Shown here: piece after piece, positions 10,385-21,288 of the stretch
Position numbering within the stretch: position 1 is the first letter of the stretch
Layout: every line of letters starts with the position of its first letter
Source of the DNA: Roridomyces roridus
Taxonomy: Eukaryota; Basidiomycota; Agaricomycetes; Agaricales; Mycenaceae
Assembly: GCA_029378245.1 (NCBI GenBank)
Contig: JARKIF010000005.1
Coordinates: 2,480,001-2,544,000, forward strand
Length of the DNA stretch: 64,000 bases
Direction of reading: 5' to 3'
Position numbers and translations under genes: made by a program
The notes under the pieces: generated by a model
The model's input: only the letters and a program-made list of their open reading frames with translations
What the model was told of the DNA's origin: nothing
Database searches by the model: none

Positions 10385-10740
10385 GTCAGGAGCGCCTTGC
10401 CGCCGCCGCCGCCCGCAAGGTCAGTATTGTCTCCCTCTTCGCTCTCTCTTCAATATGATGCATACGTTTATTCGACGAACGGCTAGTGCAACGATGCTGC
10501 CTTCAATTAACCATCTTTCGGGACTGATTCTTCTTCTTTTCTGCGTTCTGCTTGTTGCAAAGAAACTGACATCCATTCCAGGCTGGCGCAAAAGGTCGTC
10601 TTCAAGCGCGCCGAGTCCTACGTCAAGGAGTACTTGAACAAGGGAAGGCCCAAGGTGTACTTTGTTGTCCGCATCCGTGGGTGCGTGCTTTCTTTTGGTC
10701 AAGATAACGTTCACTGACATCGGTCTAGTATCAATATGAC
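10385..10740 (+). pseudogene. Decayed ribosomal protein L7 (uL30) gene
   Basis: Three pieces of RPL7 remain in order with splice sites. The first (10385-10419) encodes RQERLAAAAARK. The second (10582-10680) encodes AQKVVFKRAESYVKEYLNK fused directly to PKVYFVVRIRG, lacking the roughly 20 residues that separate these in the normal protein. The third starts at 10729 with Ile-Asn after a 48-nt intron. No start, no full-length frame and no C-terminal half are present. Family assignment rests on recall of the RPL7 motif around FKRAESYVKEY and VVRIRGIN. The gene cannot make RPL7, but its intron 10420-10581 contains a snoRNA-like element. Confidence 0.75.
10450..10545 (+). ncRNA. Box C/D snoRNA in the RPL7-derived intron (snR39/snR59-like)
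   Basis: Inside intron 10420-10581 there is a C box-like TATGATGC (about 10453-10460) and a D box CTGA near 10523-10530. The stretch before the D box, ACCATCTTTCGGG, complements CCCGAAAGATGGT, which I recall as a conserved large-subunit rRNA segment. In budding yeast the RPL7 genes host snR39 and snR59 in introns, and both guide methylation in this rRNA region. Same host, same guide region: likely the homologue. The exact methylated base cannot be fixed here because the base next to the D box does not pair. Confidence 0.6.
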
Positions 10741-11300
10741 TGTGAGTCTCTGTCACGATGTCTTGTTTCCTCGATCGTCGCTATGCTGTTACACGATTTC
10801 CGCTTTCTTTCAGAGGGTTCCAGCCTGATGAGAACACATTCCATATATACCTGCTCCTTCTCCCTCCCTTTCGTTCATTCTTCGAGCCTTGCTGCTCACT
10901 GTCCCTGCTAGATCCTTTCGCGCCTGAGTATGGTCCCATGGATGTATGCTTTCGGCCATCTACGGGGGCTTCCTTCTATGACTGAGTCTCTGTCCCCCTT
11001 TCCTCAATCCTCGCTATAATGCTGCACGAAATCCATGGTTCCTTCGGAGGGTCGGAGCTACTTACATTCATCCTTTCATCTGATTCCCTCCCGTTTTTCG
11101 CACATCCCCTTGTCCTTTTCTTCCCCTCTTGCCCATTGCTTTTGCTAGATGCATTTGCGCAGGCCTTGTTACAAGACACTATATCCTACTCCACTCTGTT
11201 CCCATATGATAATGCTACTTATCAATCGATTCATTCTTTGCAAAATGTTGTGGGACCGTGAGGGTGTCCCCTATCTTGAACTAAGGGCCTTGCTTACTTG
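10741..11300 (+). repeat. Two degenerate snoRNA-intron units
   Basis: Units starting at about 10741 and 10984 keep GTGAGTCTC or TGAGTCTC, the GCTAT-ATG...TTACACGA or GCACGAA core and the TTC-GAGGG word of copies 1 and 2. They have lost intact C boxes and both guide stretches. They look like dead copies. The rest, to about 11,400, is pyrimidine-rich DNA without a gene. Confidence 0.5.
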
Positions 11301-11415
11301 CACCCTCGTCCTGAACGCGCTTCTTTCCCTCTGCTCTCGGGTACTCGTATGCTACTCGTATATTTCATGCATCATGGACATCGTACAGCACCGCTCTCGC
11401 AAGCGCGCTTAAGTA

Positions 11416-13754
11416 CTACTCCTTCATCACCAATCCTCCCTCTGCATACTTGGCAGCCCTAACTCCCTCCGCCCACTTGACAGCGTCATCCCGCCCCTTG
11501 GGAATGTCCACCGCAAACCATATGATCAGCGATGCGACCGCACACAGTGCGAATAGGAAGGGGAAACCTGTATCATACGCAGTCAGAGATAGATTCCGGG
11601 ATACATCGGAGTGGATAGTATTACGCACCCATCCAGTTATTCCCAGACGAATTGATGATAGCTTGGATCACATTAGGACCGATGATAGAGCTCGCTCGAT
11701 TGGAGAGTCCGAAAAGGCCGAAAAACTGGTTTTCATCACTCAGTCCCGAGAAAGACTCTGAGAGGGAGGAAGCGCAGGCACGAAAACGCACCATGTTATC
11801 GAAACCCGGCGGGGTGAGCTCAGCCATCATGGTCTGGCTGAAAGCGTAGTACGGGGCTTGGAAGAGGCCGAATACGATGTTGTATGCCCAGAATTCCCAT
11901 TTATTGTGGAAACCCAATCGGTTCGTCCAAATGCCGATCATACCTGCAGCACCCTCACTCAGCAAACGAACGGGATCAAGAAACTGGGAACGCACCCCAC
12001 AGTGGAATCATGATAGTCACTACGTTCGTTACAACGAACTATCGAAATGCTTAGCTGGCATAAAGGGAGGGAGATTGAAACAGAACACACCATCGTCTTG
12101 GTCGGAATCTTCCAGTGGCGTTGGATATACCAGAAGCCGAACGTGCTTATCGTGGACGTGATGGCTTGCGATAGACCGAGGTACGTGTTGGCGAGGAAAC
12201 TAAACTGGAACTTGGAGTTCTGGCAGATCCCGACAAGCGTGCCGGTCGTGTTGAGGCCCTGGATTCAGAATATATATATATCAGTAGCTGGCGGCGAAGG
12301 AACAACGAGCGACGCACATCCGCCAAAAGGAAGAAGGAGAAAAGGTAGATGAACGTGTAGGGGAGCTGCTTGTATTGTAGCATAGCGGCCCAGATCTGAC
12401 TCTCCTTCAGTATCAATGCCATTGTTTTCATGAATCGGCATACCTGCTTCCATCCGATGGTAAGGTAACTCTCTCCCTTGGGAAGAGGAGGCCCCGGTCG
12501 AGGCTGCTGGAATATAAACCACCAGATACCGGTGATCACCCAGTACGCGTTGGTCAGCACGAGCGTGTAGTTGTCGACTTTCGCATTTGAAGCCAAGGGA
12601 AGGAGGATCGACAAGTTGAGACACAGAGTCGCGATATAACCAATGTTACTATGAGCCTGCAGGGGGTTCGATGGAAAGAACAATTACGGAATCATGGAAC
12701 GCACCGTACTGATGTTGCTGATCAAGTTCTTCTGCATACTCTCTTCTCGCTCGTATTCCTCTTTGGAGATTTCTCCCGCGTCGTACTGTGCCCGGATTTC
12801 CTTCGAACGTGCAGTGTTCCTCGCCAATCTGGGGAAGAGGGCCGCGTAGAAGACGAGTGTGGCGCCGTATGAAATGAATCCGATCATGTACAAGCCCATG
12901 GCGGCACCCCATCGAGAGGGTTCTGCTGGAATTTAGTAATGGGTTACCTAGCTGGCTTGCGACGTACTCGTAAGGGACATGCTCGCAAATTGGGCGCCCC
13001 AACAAATAATCGTCATTACAAAAAGTAGCCAGCGACCGAAATTCCCATAATCTGGAGGATACTTGAATCCAAGAATCGCAAACGGTAATTAGAGCTTACC
13101 AGCCGCCGAACCGATGGTCGTAAACACAAGGGTCATGACCTTTTACAACATGAGGAGCTAGATAGAACGGTCACGCAAAAGAACTGACCGCAAAACTAAT
13201 GCCGTTCGCTACCAGGACCACGCTAGTCACAGACCTAGTTCCACCAGCCCAAGGAAGCACGCATCTGTATTCTTATATGAAGACTAAGTTGTAGGAAGAT
13301 GGATGGGCCGTACTGGCCAGAGGCATCGGGGGCAGAGCAAGACGAGCCCACGCCAGCAATTGGATCATAGCCAGCAGCGGTGGCCAGAGACTGGAAGAGG
13401 GTCATGGAGTATCCGTTGGGACCGACACCGTTGTCGCCTGAACACCATTGAAGCGTCTGTCAATAAAAAAAGGAATGCCCGGTCCTACCATTATAATACA
13501 CTACGAAAGATTAGAACGCGTCGATGCACTTGGAAGGAAGAGTACGAACGATAGTAACTCCACAACTCTCGACGCGTAACCACAGGCTCGTCCTTCCCGA
13601 TGGACGAAACAAAGACAGGCCCCTTCTTCAAGTTCTTGCTGGGAAGCTGCTCGGAGCTATCTTTGGTGTCCTTGTACTCGTCCGAGTGTCTGGCTTCCGC
13701 TACGGGCTCTGAATCCTCCAGCACGGGGTTGACCGGGGCGGGTAATCTGGACAT
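11416..13754 (-). CDS. Atg22-like major facilitator transporter
   Basis: Fourteen exons (13550-13754, 13489-13500, 13314-13437, 13189-13264, 13100-13139, 12968-13051, 12705-12925, 12444-12656, 12318-12395, 12091-12258, 11996-12038, 11792-11943, 11629-11725, 11416-11567) join in frame to 554 residues, with GT-AG introns of about 42-66 nt. Exon 2 is a 12-nt microexon. The acceptor of the 12705-12925 exon may be 3 nt later. After a hydrophilic N-terminus come RRELWSYYLYYNG, then repeated hydrophobic segments consistent with about 12 membrane helices and a short cytoplasmic C-terminus. In yeast Atg22 exports amino acids from the vacuole after autophagy; this gene belongs to the broader fungal Atg22-like/UMF1 group, so the substrate is uncertain. 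Confidence 0.85.
13489..13500 (-). other. 12-nt microexon of the Atg22-like gene
   Basis: This exon (TGTATTATAATG) contributes Leu-Tyr-Tyr-Asn to the conserved start of the transporter domain. It sits between a 49-nt and a 51-nt intron, both GT-AG. Skipping it would keep frame but delete four residues. Confidence 0.75.
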
Positions 13755-14062
13755 GGCTCAAGCTTCACGTCCACAGACCACAGCGGCGTCTTCGAAGGGA
13801 AGAACAGAGAAGAGACCGCTTCGGGAATCGGGGCGGTCTGGTGACCCCGGGTGGATAATGGGACCACATTGCGCTCTATCAGCCTTATCTCAGATATCCG
13901 CTTCTCAATTCATCCGATTGAGGGAGTGGGTCTGTTATGTTATGCGAGTGACATGGAGGACGAGGGTAAGGAGTGGACGGGAAGGATGCTCGGCCCGAAA
14001 TTGAATAGATCCGTCCATCTGGTGTATCGACGACAAAGTCTGTTACAAGTTCCAGCTCTTCC
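13755..14062. other. Intergenic, shared by two minus-strand genes
   Basis: About 300 bp separate the DUF6593 stop from the Atg22-like start. It must hold the transporter promoter. I see no further gene. Confidence 0.5.
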
Positions 14063-14741
14063 TCAAGCAGCATTTATCAAAGTCGACAAGAAGCCCACCA
14101 ACCCAACATTCCCTCCCCCATGTCCACCCTCATCAATCGCAGTCCCACAATTCATCATAAACGCAGCGAGGAGAGCAATGTCCAGCATCCCACTTTTATA
14201 CACCTCGGGAGCGGCGTCGAGGAAGATCTGTGGGTCCTCGTTGTGCCAGTAGGCAATGCAGTGATCGGGGGAAGAGCTTGAGTATAACTGGACCGAGGTC
14301 AGAAGAAGTTGGATGACAAGACGGAATAGCACGCACCCCGACCAAGGCCTCGTGTGGCTGAGGCATATTCTTCCAGATGTAGTGCTGGCCCTGATGCGTC
14401 ATCCCGCGCGTCCTGGAACATTATGACAAGCCCAGAACGAAGAGAAGGACAACATACATGTGCTTCCGATCCAGCGGAAACATATCCTTGGATTTCCTCT
14501 CCTCCCCATGGAACATGACCCTTGGAACAGAATGATCCCACTCAATGACCGCGATGACGTTCCCCTGCCCATTCCTCAATGTACTCTCCCTCTTGGTGCT
14601 CGCAATTCGCATCACCGTCTGCCCCCACGGATCAGTCACCTCCGAGTCGCGGATGTTTGGTTTGCCGCCAGAGAACTTGAATGGAATGAATCGCGGGTCG
14701 ACGGGGGTCCAAGCGGCTTCAGTGGGGTGGTGGTAGGACAT
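14063..14741 (-). CDS. DUF6593-type protein
   Basis: Three exons (14458-14741, 14337-14412, 14063-14287) join in frame to 194 residues. The pattern is that of the basidiomycete DUF6593 family as I recall it: an N-terminal stretch with PFKFSGG, followed by beta-strand-like segments, then Ala-Val/Ile-Glu-Trp (VIAVIEWD) and a Tyr-Ile-Trp-Lys-rich middle. The C-terminal part has a hydrophobic segment (MLDIALLAAFMMNCG). The function of the family is not known. An AT-rich TTAAATAAG about 50 bp upstream on the minus strand could serve as TATA element. Confidence 0.65.
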
Positions 14742-14938
14742 GGTGGTGGTATGCTTTGACAGAAACCGACCAAAGACCGTCCGTCTTATTTAAGAAACAA
14801 AAATAGTGTCCAATGATCGAGCTCGTTGCGAAGATCGTTGTTGGCGGCACTGCCTGAGGTGAAACCGTTTTGGTTCCATTCGACGGCGTATCACGGTTTT
14901 ATGCGAGTTCATTAAGGTCTAGAAATACAATTCAGCTG

Positions 14939-16015
14939 CTACTTCCGCATACGCTTCTTGAAGCGCTCCATGACCTAGAACATCGTCAGCTCAGCCTTTT
15001 CGCATTCGAATGGCCAACTCACCATCTCATCCGTAGCCATCTGTGCACCCTCATGGGTCCGCCGAGGTGCTTCTTCCTGAGGAGGCAGACCCATGGCCTC
15101 GAGCTTGGCGTCTCTAAGAATGTTGGCGTCGGATTTGGATGTTTTCAAGTTCGGGCGGTAAACTGCAAGCAGTGAGAAGATGTGACGAGAGGAGGAGCAA
15201 CGAACGTACATCGAGTGGCTACGAGGTGCTCCTCGTCGTTCTTATCCCTCTTGTGCGGCTCTTGCTGGCGTCCTTCAGCGACCACACGTTTAGCTTTTTC
15301 AGTGTCCTCAATATTCTTGAGTCGTGTGCTGAGTATCCGTAGTCAATACTAGCTGCAGTCGTGCGGCAGAAAACAAAAACACGACGCACTCCATGCCAAG
15401 GTCGACCTCCGGGATAGCAGTGAGCATGGTCATGCTATTGGTGACACTCCCATCGTCTGCGGTGGGTTTCTGCTTCTCGACCTTCCACCGGTCTGCGATC
15501 TGGTACAGCGCCTCTTGCGGGTCGGCGGGGCCCTTGTTCGCGTCGTCATCCTCGCGAGGTTTGGCGCGGACTTGAAGGTTCTCCTCGATGTACGCCATCC
15601 TGTTGAGTTGTTCAATAGAGAGAATATTGGAAGGGAAAGGCACATACATGTGCTTGTCGACGTCGAGGGCATTGGTCTGCTGCGTAAAGTTGCTGTTTCT
15701 GACAGTGCGTCGCGCACGAGCATCGCGTTCCTCGTCATCCTCCTCTTCCTCAGGGATGACCGCAGCTCTGCGTAATCCACCCTGCTCGACCTCCTCCTCT
15801 CTCGGCCGCTTCTTCTTCTTCCGAGCGTCTCCGATGTTCAATTTCCCAGCATCTATGCCCTGCCGCCCTCTGCGAAGCTTGCGCAGCTCGAGGAGATCAT
15901 TAATGTCCAAGTTGGAACCGGAGGCTTCGCTGTCGTCGTCCTCTGGCTGCGGTACGTCCTCGTTGGGCGACTTTTCTCGAATACGTGGTTGTGGACGAGA
16001 GCGTTTCTTGATCAT
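14939..16015 (-). CDS. TLS1: Tls1/C9orf78 (HCA59) family spliceosome-associated protein
   Basis: Five exons (15648-16015, 15390-15599, 15210-15328, 15023-15162, 14939-14974) give 290 residues, almost exactly the length of human C9orf78 (289). The start at 16015 (MIKKRSRPQPR) is preferred over an upstream in-frame ATG because it matches the compact family N-terminus. Visible features: acidic and Lys/Arg-rich N-terminal half, FTQQTNALDVDKHMMAYIEE, then the conserved MLTAIPEVDLGMD followed by TRLKNIEDTEKAKR. In fission yeast Tls1 interacts with Brr2 and affects splicing of shelterin transcripts; the human protein is also spliceosomal. The last exon is only 36 nt. Confidence 0.9.
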
Positions 16016-16089
16016 ATTGGTTGGCTGATTGCCGCTCACTCTTTGTCTTGAACTACGACTGTCTTCAGAAATACTAGTCTTGAACCACA

Positions 16090-16540
16090 ATGGATAGCGC
16101 AGAGTTTCACGCCGCGGTATAGGTCTTTGCACCTCTTGAAATTCAAGTTCACGATTTGAAAGGTATACGATATCGTGCGTCTAATTCCTCCCCAGAAAGT
16201 GACCAGCTACGGTACGACTATACTTGTCGAGTGAAAGAGGTCCATGCGCGCTCACGAACGCCCTCAAGGCCACATCGCGAAATTAATCGGTATGCCAAAC
16301 CACTCCCGACATGTGGGTCAAGCACTCAAGTTCTTGTCGCCTGAAACAAACCCACCGGTGCCCTGGTATCGAGTCGTCTCCTCCTCGGGAGCCATCTCAT
16401 CGCGTGGGCCTGGGACTTCCGGCGCGCAGAATCAGAGCAACGAACTGCAAGCGGAGGGCGTCGAAGTCACAGTGGGCCGTACGGGTGACTTGAGAGTGAA
16501 TTTCGCAGAGTACGGCTGGTTTCCCGATTCCCTGGAGTAG
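16090..16540 (+). CDS. ATL1: Alkyltransferase-like DNA-damage recognition protein (Atl1)
   Basis: Three exons (16090-16116, 16163-16211, 16269-16540) give 115 residues, the usual length of ATL proteins. The protein has the helix-turn-helix DNA-binding domain of O6-methylguanine-DNA methyltransferase. I can see the nucleotide-flipping Tyr in VTSYGHIAKL, the Arg finger in SRHVGQAL, and the active-site motif changed from Pro-Cys-His-Arg to Pro-Trp-Tyr-Arg (PVPWYRVV). Without the cysteine it cannot remove alkyl groups; ATL proteins instead bind O6-alkylguanine and hand it to nucleotide excision repair. Fission yeast Atl1 has PWHR; the Tyr here is a small variation. The 5' end is only about 75 bp from the divergent Tls1 start, so the two probably share a promoter. 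Confidence 0.9.
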
Positions 16541-16738
16541 TAGTCGAGAATAGTCTCCCAGCCAGACTGTAGCATCTGCTCTTTGAGTGGGGGAGGATGT
16601 GGAGACTGAGACCGAATTGAGGGAACACTGCCTTGAGTAAGAATCAAAGCCCAAACACCCGACGAACGTCGTTGCCACCGGCCACCACAGTCCCCGACAC
16701 CTTCCATCCCCCCTTCAGACTCCTTTATCCAACGAAAA

Positions 16739-18169
16739 ATGGGCCGATGGTGCGCTCTCCGTCTCGCAAACGCAACATCAGTGCTCATATCATGCAGGAG
16801 TGAAACCTACTACGACGATGTCTTCAACTCTAAACTAAAAGGCCTTGTGTACGCCTTGCTCGCCCACGATAAGACAAAGGAGTCATTCTAACGTTGAGCC
16901 CAGGTCTGGCGCCATCACGCGGGCCAAATTGGAAAAAGGCGACCTGCCTACAATCACGCAAGTTTTTCTCCTCTCCCTTCTGCTTTCTGGATGCTGACCG
17001 TCCGACTAAAGATTTAAACACTTTGTCGAAGATCTCGATGCTGGAGACTCGTTTACTACGAGTATCATTGAGCTTCTGGTCCAAGTGCGTTCTCCATTGT
17101 CTCCCTATTCCTATTGCTAACTCGCTGCAAGGAACTCGCAGAGCGTCGCTCGCGCAACAGCCCCAGCGACAGAAGACTCATTGCCGAACGTACTGCCAAG
17201 AACCTCCGCCTCTTAGCCACCCCGATTCGCGTATACCGCGACAGAAGAGCTGGTCGGAGAACCGTCAACTTGACAGAGTACCTCACGTCTCCGCCAGAGG
17301 TCATGGACATGGAGGACGATGACGACGACGAGTTTGAGACGCTTCTGGACCGCGGTAGCATTCCCGTCGAGGGCGTTCGCATTAATTCCGAGCTCGTGGA
17401 TGCATACAGCGCTCCGAGCTGGACCACCTCTCGCAGGGTTTTCACCGACATCAGCCCACCGACTCCATCCCTCTCCGAAGGCTCCCCACGGGTCCTTTCC
17501 CCGCCCATCTTTTCACCACCGCGAGTCAACACCGTATGGAATCTGCCCTCCCCTGCACCAGGTTCCCTCACCCGCCAATCATCCATCCGGCGGCCCATTC
17601 GTTCTTCACGCACGGTCGACTTCAACGACTTTACCTCCCGTCGGCGGTCAACTACCCGTGACCGTGACCTACGCGCAGATCCAGCGGATGACCCTTGGAC
17701 GCGCACCAGCAGCACCAACCCCTCGACCGTCGTCACGCGTCGTTTCTTTCCCTTTAGCTCGCAGACACGCCGGCACGACGATTTGGTTCCTTGGGGCGAG
17801 CCTGAGCCTGAACATGGGCATGGCATAACGGTCACTCCTGATGAGCCGTTGTCGTATACTGTGCCCGTGACGGAGGGCTCGTCTTCATCGTCGACGAGGT
17901 ACTTTTCGTTCCCGACGCCGGAGCAAGAGGGGAGCTCAACTAGCCCGCCTCCCTCCAGCGTGCCTCGACTAAGGCGCGGTGGGGTTCGTCCGCCCGAATC
18001 TTTACTCCTCCGCCGCGTGTCACCCGGGGCTCCACGGTCGCCTGTGAGCGTCGATGATAATGAGGCGGCGTCTGTGCGGGTTCGCATTTTGGATCATGGG
18101 CCTCTTCCCTCTCCACCAGTGGATGAACCGGCTTCGTACCCTACTCCTGGAGATGAAAATGAGGCGTAA
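16739..18169 (+). CDS. Uncharacterised Ser/Pro/Arg-rich protein
   Basis: Five exons (16739-16749, 16798-16848, 16904-16957, 17012-17084, 17132-18169) give 408 residues. The first intron is 48 nt and frame-neutral, so retaining it would also be open. The third intron begins with GC (AC|GCAAGT), the standard GC-AG variant; no GT donor keeps frame there. The first 130 residues look folded (DLPTITFKHFVEDLDAGDS, then a helix ending ELLVQELAERRSR). The rest is low-complexity, rich in Ser, Pro and Arg, with an Asp run (MEDDDDDEFE). I do not recognise a family. The long minus-strand open frame over the last exon is a codon-bias shadow. Confidence 0.7.
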
Positions 18170-18451
18170 AAATCATGTTGTTGTGAATGGACGACTCGTT
18201 GTATTTTTTCTTAGTCGTTGTAGTAATTATTGATTGGTTTTTTTGGAGTATTTCTGCAACGGGCAATCTTTGTTGAAGATCTTGTTATCGGGAACGCGGG
18301 GAGGTATCATGATTTTCTTGTGATATCCAGGAACTGGCGCCGTTCCCAGTCTTCCAGCGCGCGGAGAAATCACAACAGTCGTGAAAAAATCGATGTTCAT
18401 TCAGTTACTTCGGGAACGCGGGGCTGAAAGTACCATGATCTCGTCGACCAG
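18170..18451. other. Intergenic DNA left of the transposon
   Basis: 3' flank of the preceding gene up to the transposon target site. The corresponding right flank runs from 23679 into the 3' end of the convergent gene at 23803, so the element sits between two convergent genes. Confidence 0.5.
18446..18451 (+). repeat. Left 6-bp target-site duplication (GACCAG)
   Basis: GACCAG directly precedes the transposon's TACGGTAAGC end and is repeated exactly after the other end at 23673-23678. Confidence 0.85.
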
Positions 18452-18569
18452 TACGGTAAGCGAGACGGTTGAGGTTCGTTTCCAGGCTGAGAGATGTCAG
18501 ATGTCAAACCTGTCGGATAGATAACCGTGATAATCATCAATCTATCAGCGGCCGGGATGTTATCACTGA
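18452..18569 (+). repeat. Left terminal inverted repeat
   Basis: 118 bp, reverse complement of 23555-23672 apart from about three substitutions. The outer end reads TACGGTAAGCGAGACGG. Confidence 0.9.
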
Positions 18570-18793
18570 TGATCTCTGTTCCGTACTCGGCAAGATGATT
18601 TGCCGAGCGTGTGTTGCATGTGATGTCTGTTGCGCAAATCATGTAAAATGAAGACTGTTCCACTGATTGAAGTGCTCTACATTAGAACAGTAAGCCTGAG
18701 CAATACCAGAATGCTCAGTTTGGAATCAGTGATGAAATCACAAGCAGATCAAAAAGGTAGAGCTCAATTGTTCGGACACGCTACTCAGTACAG

Positions 18794-21288
18794 CTAGTCA
18801 TCGCCGACATCCTGGTCATCGCCGTCTTCACCAGGACCCGCGCCCTCTGATCCAGAAGCCTCAGTTGCATCTGGGCCCGGAATATCTGCCGGGAGCTCCA
18901 AGGGGAAGATGTCGTCAAACTCGAGCCGTTTGCACAACTGGTTGCACTGGTGAGTGTTGATGAAAGACTCAATACCCTCGAGACCAAAGTCTCCAAGGCC
19001 GGAACCCCTGTATAAAAACATTAATTTAGAGCAATGAGACTAGGGACAGACACTCACCCGTCTTGAGTGTGGGTCATGACATCAAACAAAACCAAACCAT
19101 CATGACCACGGACCGTAGCGGGGGTTCCTTGAATATCAGCCATAACAAGTGTTCCGGTGGCGGAACCGAACACATAATGTGCAAAGCTGTGAATGGTGAG
19201 GTGCGTGAGGTCGGAGCCACGAGCCTTGTGGTTGAGTGTGGAGGTGAATTGAATGACAGCCGCCGCACGCTTGGGCTCAACCATCCACGTCATTCCCTCA
19301 TCCTCGAAGCTATCAAGGCCAGAGGCCACGCTGGGTGAGCGGGTCACTTGAACCAGCATCTCTTGGGCAAGGTAGGCTGAGGAAAACTCGATGACTAGAC
19401 TATAGTTTAGGGCAGTCTTTGAGAAAGGGTCACGGTGACGCACAGTTAAAAATTGCAACATCCATCTCCTTGCAATATGCCACAAAATCTCCAAAGAGTT
19501 CCCTGCCCAGAGCGAGACGGTGGCACTCGGATTCAAGTAGCGCACGATTATGCACCACAGACACGCCGTTAGAGAGCGAGTGAGAATCGTCATCGGATGT
19601 ACGGTAGATACGCTTGGCAACAGCGCGTTCCTCCTTGTCGTTGACAAAGATGGTCATCTGGGTGGAGAAATGAGTTGCAGTTCAGCCCATGCAAATTAAC
19701 CACGCACATCATATGCAAGTTTGGAACCGCCCTTGGCAAAATGCACGTCGTCGATGACTGCTTCAATTTGCCCAGACTTCTGGATGAGTTCTGGCTCGTA
19801 CTGGGGTGGATGGACGGAGATGTCACATCTCTCAAGTGTTACACGCGACTGAGTCTTGGGTGTCATAAGTGCGGGAGTGTGGCTGGAGCCGGCGGCACCA
19901 AAGCGCGACCCAAGGGTTGAACCGATGTCTAGAAAAAAGTAGAAACAAGATGAGACAAAGCCCGTAGAAATTTCACGCAATAGACATACTTGAATTGGTC
20001 AGTGCACGAAGACGCTTACTGAGGCCCCCAGAACTGGTACCCGAGATGGCGCGCTTTCGACTGGTAGAATTTGGTTCGTCTACATTGAGGTTGCGTGCCA
20101 CCGCATCGAGCTCTTCACGATCTCCGTACTAAGAAAAGTTAAAACCTGAGTCAATATAAGACAGGCATTCACGCACCGAGTCCATGTTCACCACCAACTC
20201 GAGGCAGAGTAGCTTCGTATTATGGCCCCGGGCAAGGGTGCGGAAGATACTGGGAATATTGTTAACGTACGTCGCAATTTTCTCAGTTGTTGAGGAATGC
20301 ATCATATAGAAATTGGCCAAACTGCCGGTCATTGAGTTGGGTTCGGGAAGGCGATTGCCGGACCAGCGTAGATCAACGTCGCCACTACATGAGATGGAAT
20401 GAGATCAAAGGTATGTACGCAAGACGAGAGCAGTGGACTTACATCTCAAGTGGGAGCATCCCAAGCTTGTACTTGACAAATTGCGGCGACACAACATCAA
20501 CAATTTCTTGAACGAGGTCTATCAAATACCATTAGATGAGTTGAAAACTTTTTTTGGCAAGAGAAATACATACCTGGCATGGGGATGGACGACCGGTACA
20601 GCTTGATGAGGTTGCCAATCTTGGTATTGGTTGCCTTTGAGTCGCTCATGCGAGTCTACAACATGTTCAGTTGAACAAACAGGCAGTTACTGTGAGGAGG
20701 AGAAGAACATACCATTACTGCAAGCCGAATCATATCCTCCGCCTGGCCACCAGTCCCTCCCTCGTGGAAGATCAGAGCGGCCGTGTGCAACGAAGTGCCG
20801 GCTCTGGTGGTGCCCACAGAAGTACGCAAGCGCTGTTTCATGGCAGCAGCGCGGGCCTCATAAGTCTCCGGCACACTGTTTGTGTTGTTGTTGTTGGATG
20901 TCGATCCGCCTTAGCCCCAGTCATCAAAGGTAGGAATGAAGAAAGGAACAGAAGAAAAACATACCCTGGGTGCCGGAAGTGGCACTACCATTCTCCTTCC
21001 GAGCCTCGTCGACACAGCGGGAAGCACCACAGGTCTGGATGGTGCCAATCAACGGCATGTTGTTGCGGCGTGTGAGGCCGCAAAAGGCGCACTGCGGTTG
21101 TTCCTGCCACACAGTAGTCAGAATGGGTATTGTTGGGTCCACAGATCACTTACCTCAAGCTGCTGGTAGTCTGCAGTGTCGCGTTTAAACTGAGACAACT
21201 TCTCGCACTTTTGACAGATACTGTCATCGGTGCGGAGACGGAAAGTGGTCCCACAGTCGGAACATTCGGAGGGTGCGGTCTCGGTCAT
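18794..21288 (-). CDS. Alpha-type (MHCK/eEF2K) protein kinase carried by the transposon
   Basis: Eleven exons (21154-21288, 20965-21103, 20713-20909, 20574-20655, 20443-20518, 20177-20384, 19990-20128, 19708-19928, 19444-19657, 19058-19394, 18794-19007) join in frame to 653 residues. The N-terminus has zinc-ribbon-like cysteines (CSDCG, CQKC, then CAFCG and a later Cys pair). A spacer with a basic nuclear-localisation-like SRKRAI follows. The C-terminal third is an alpha-kinase domain: VAKRIY with a candidate ATP-contacting lysine, MTWMVEPKR, FAHYVFGSATGTLVMADIQG, then a Gly-rich segment and HQCNQLCKRLEF, the zinc-binding His/Cys block typical of the fold. Alpha-kinases are numerous in some mushrooms. 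The substrate is unknown. Its location between the inverted repeats makes it cargo. Confidence 0.85.

Noticed and set aside
15393..16028. Plus-strand frames across the Tls1 homologue
   Set aside because: Shadows of the minus-strand gene, which matches the C9orf78 family over its full length.
17065..18087. 340-codon minus-strand open frame
   Set aside because: Antisense to the last exon of the gene at 16739. The plus-strand chain is supported by five in-frame splices; the minus frame has low-complexity Arg/Ser composition.
18170..18451. A longer target duplication or second nested element at the left flank
   Set aside because: Similarity of the outer flanks stops at the six bases GACCAG; short shared words further out (ATATCCAGGAAC) are not positioned as a duplication.
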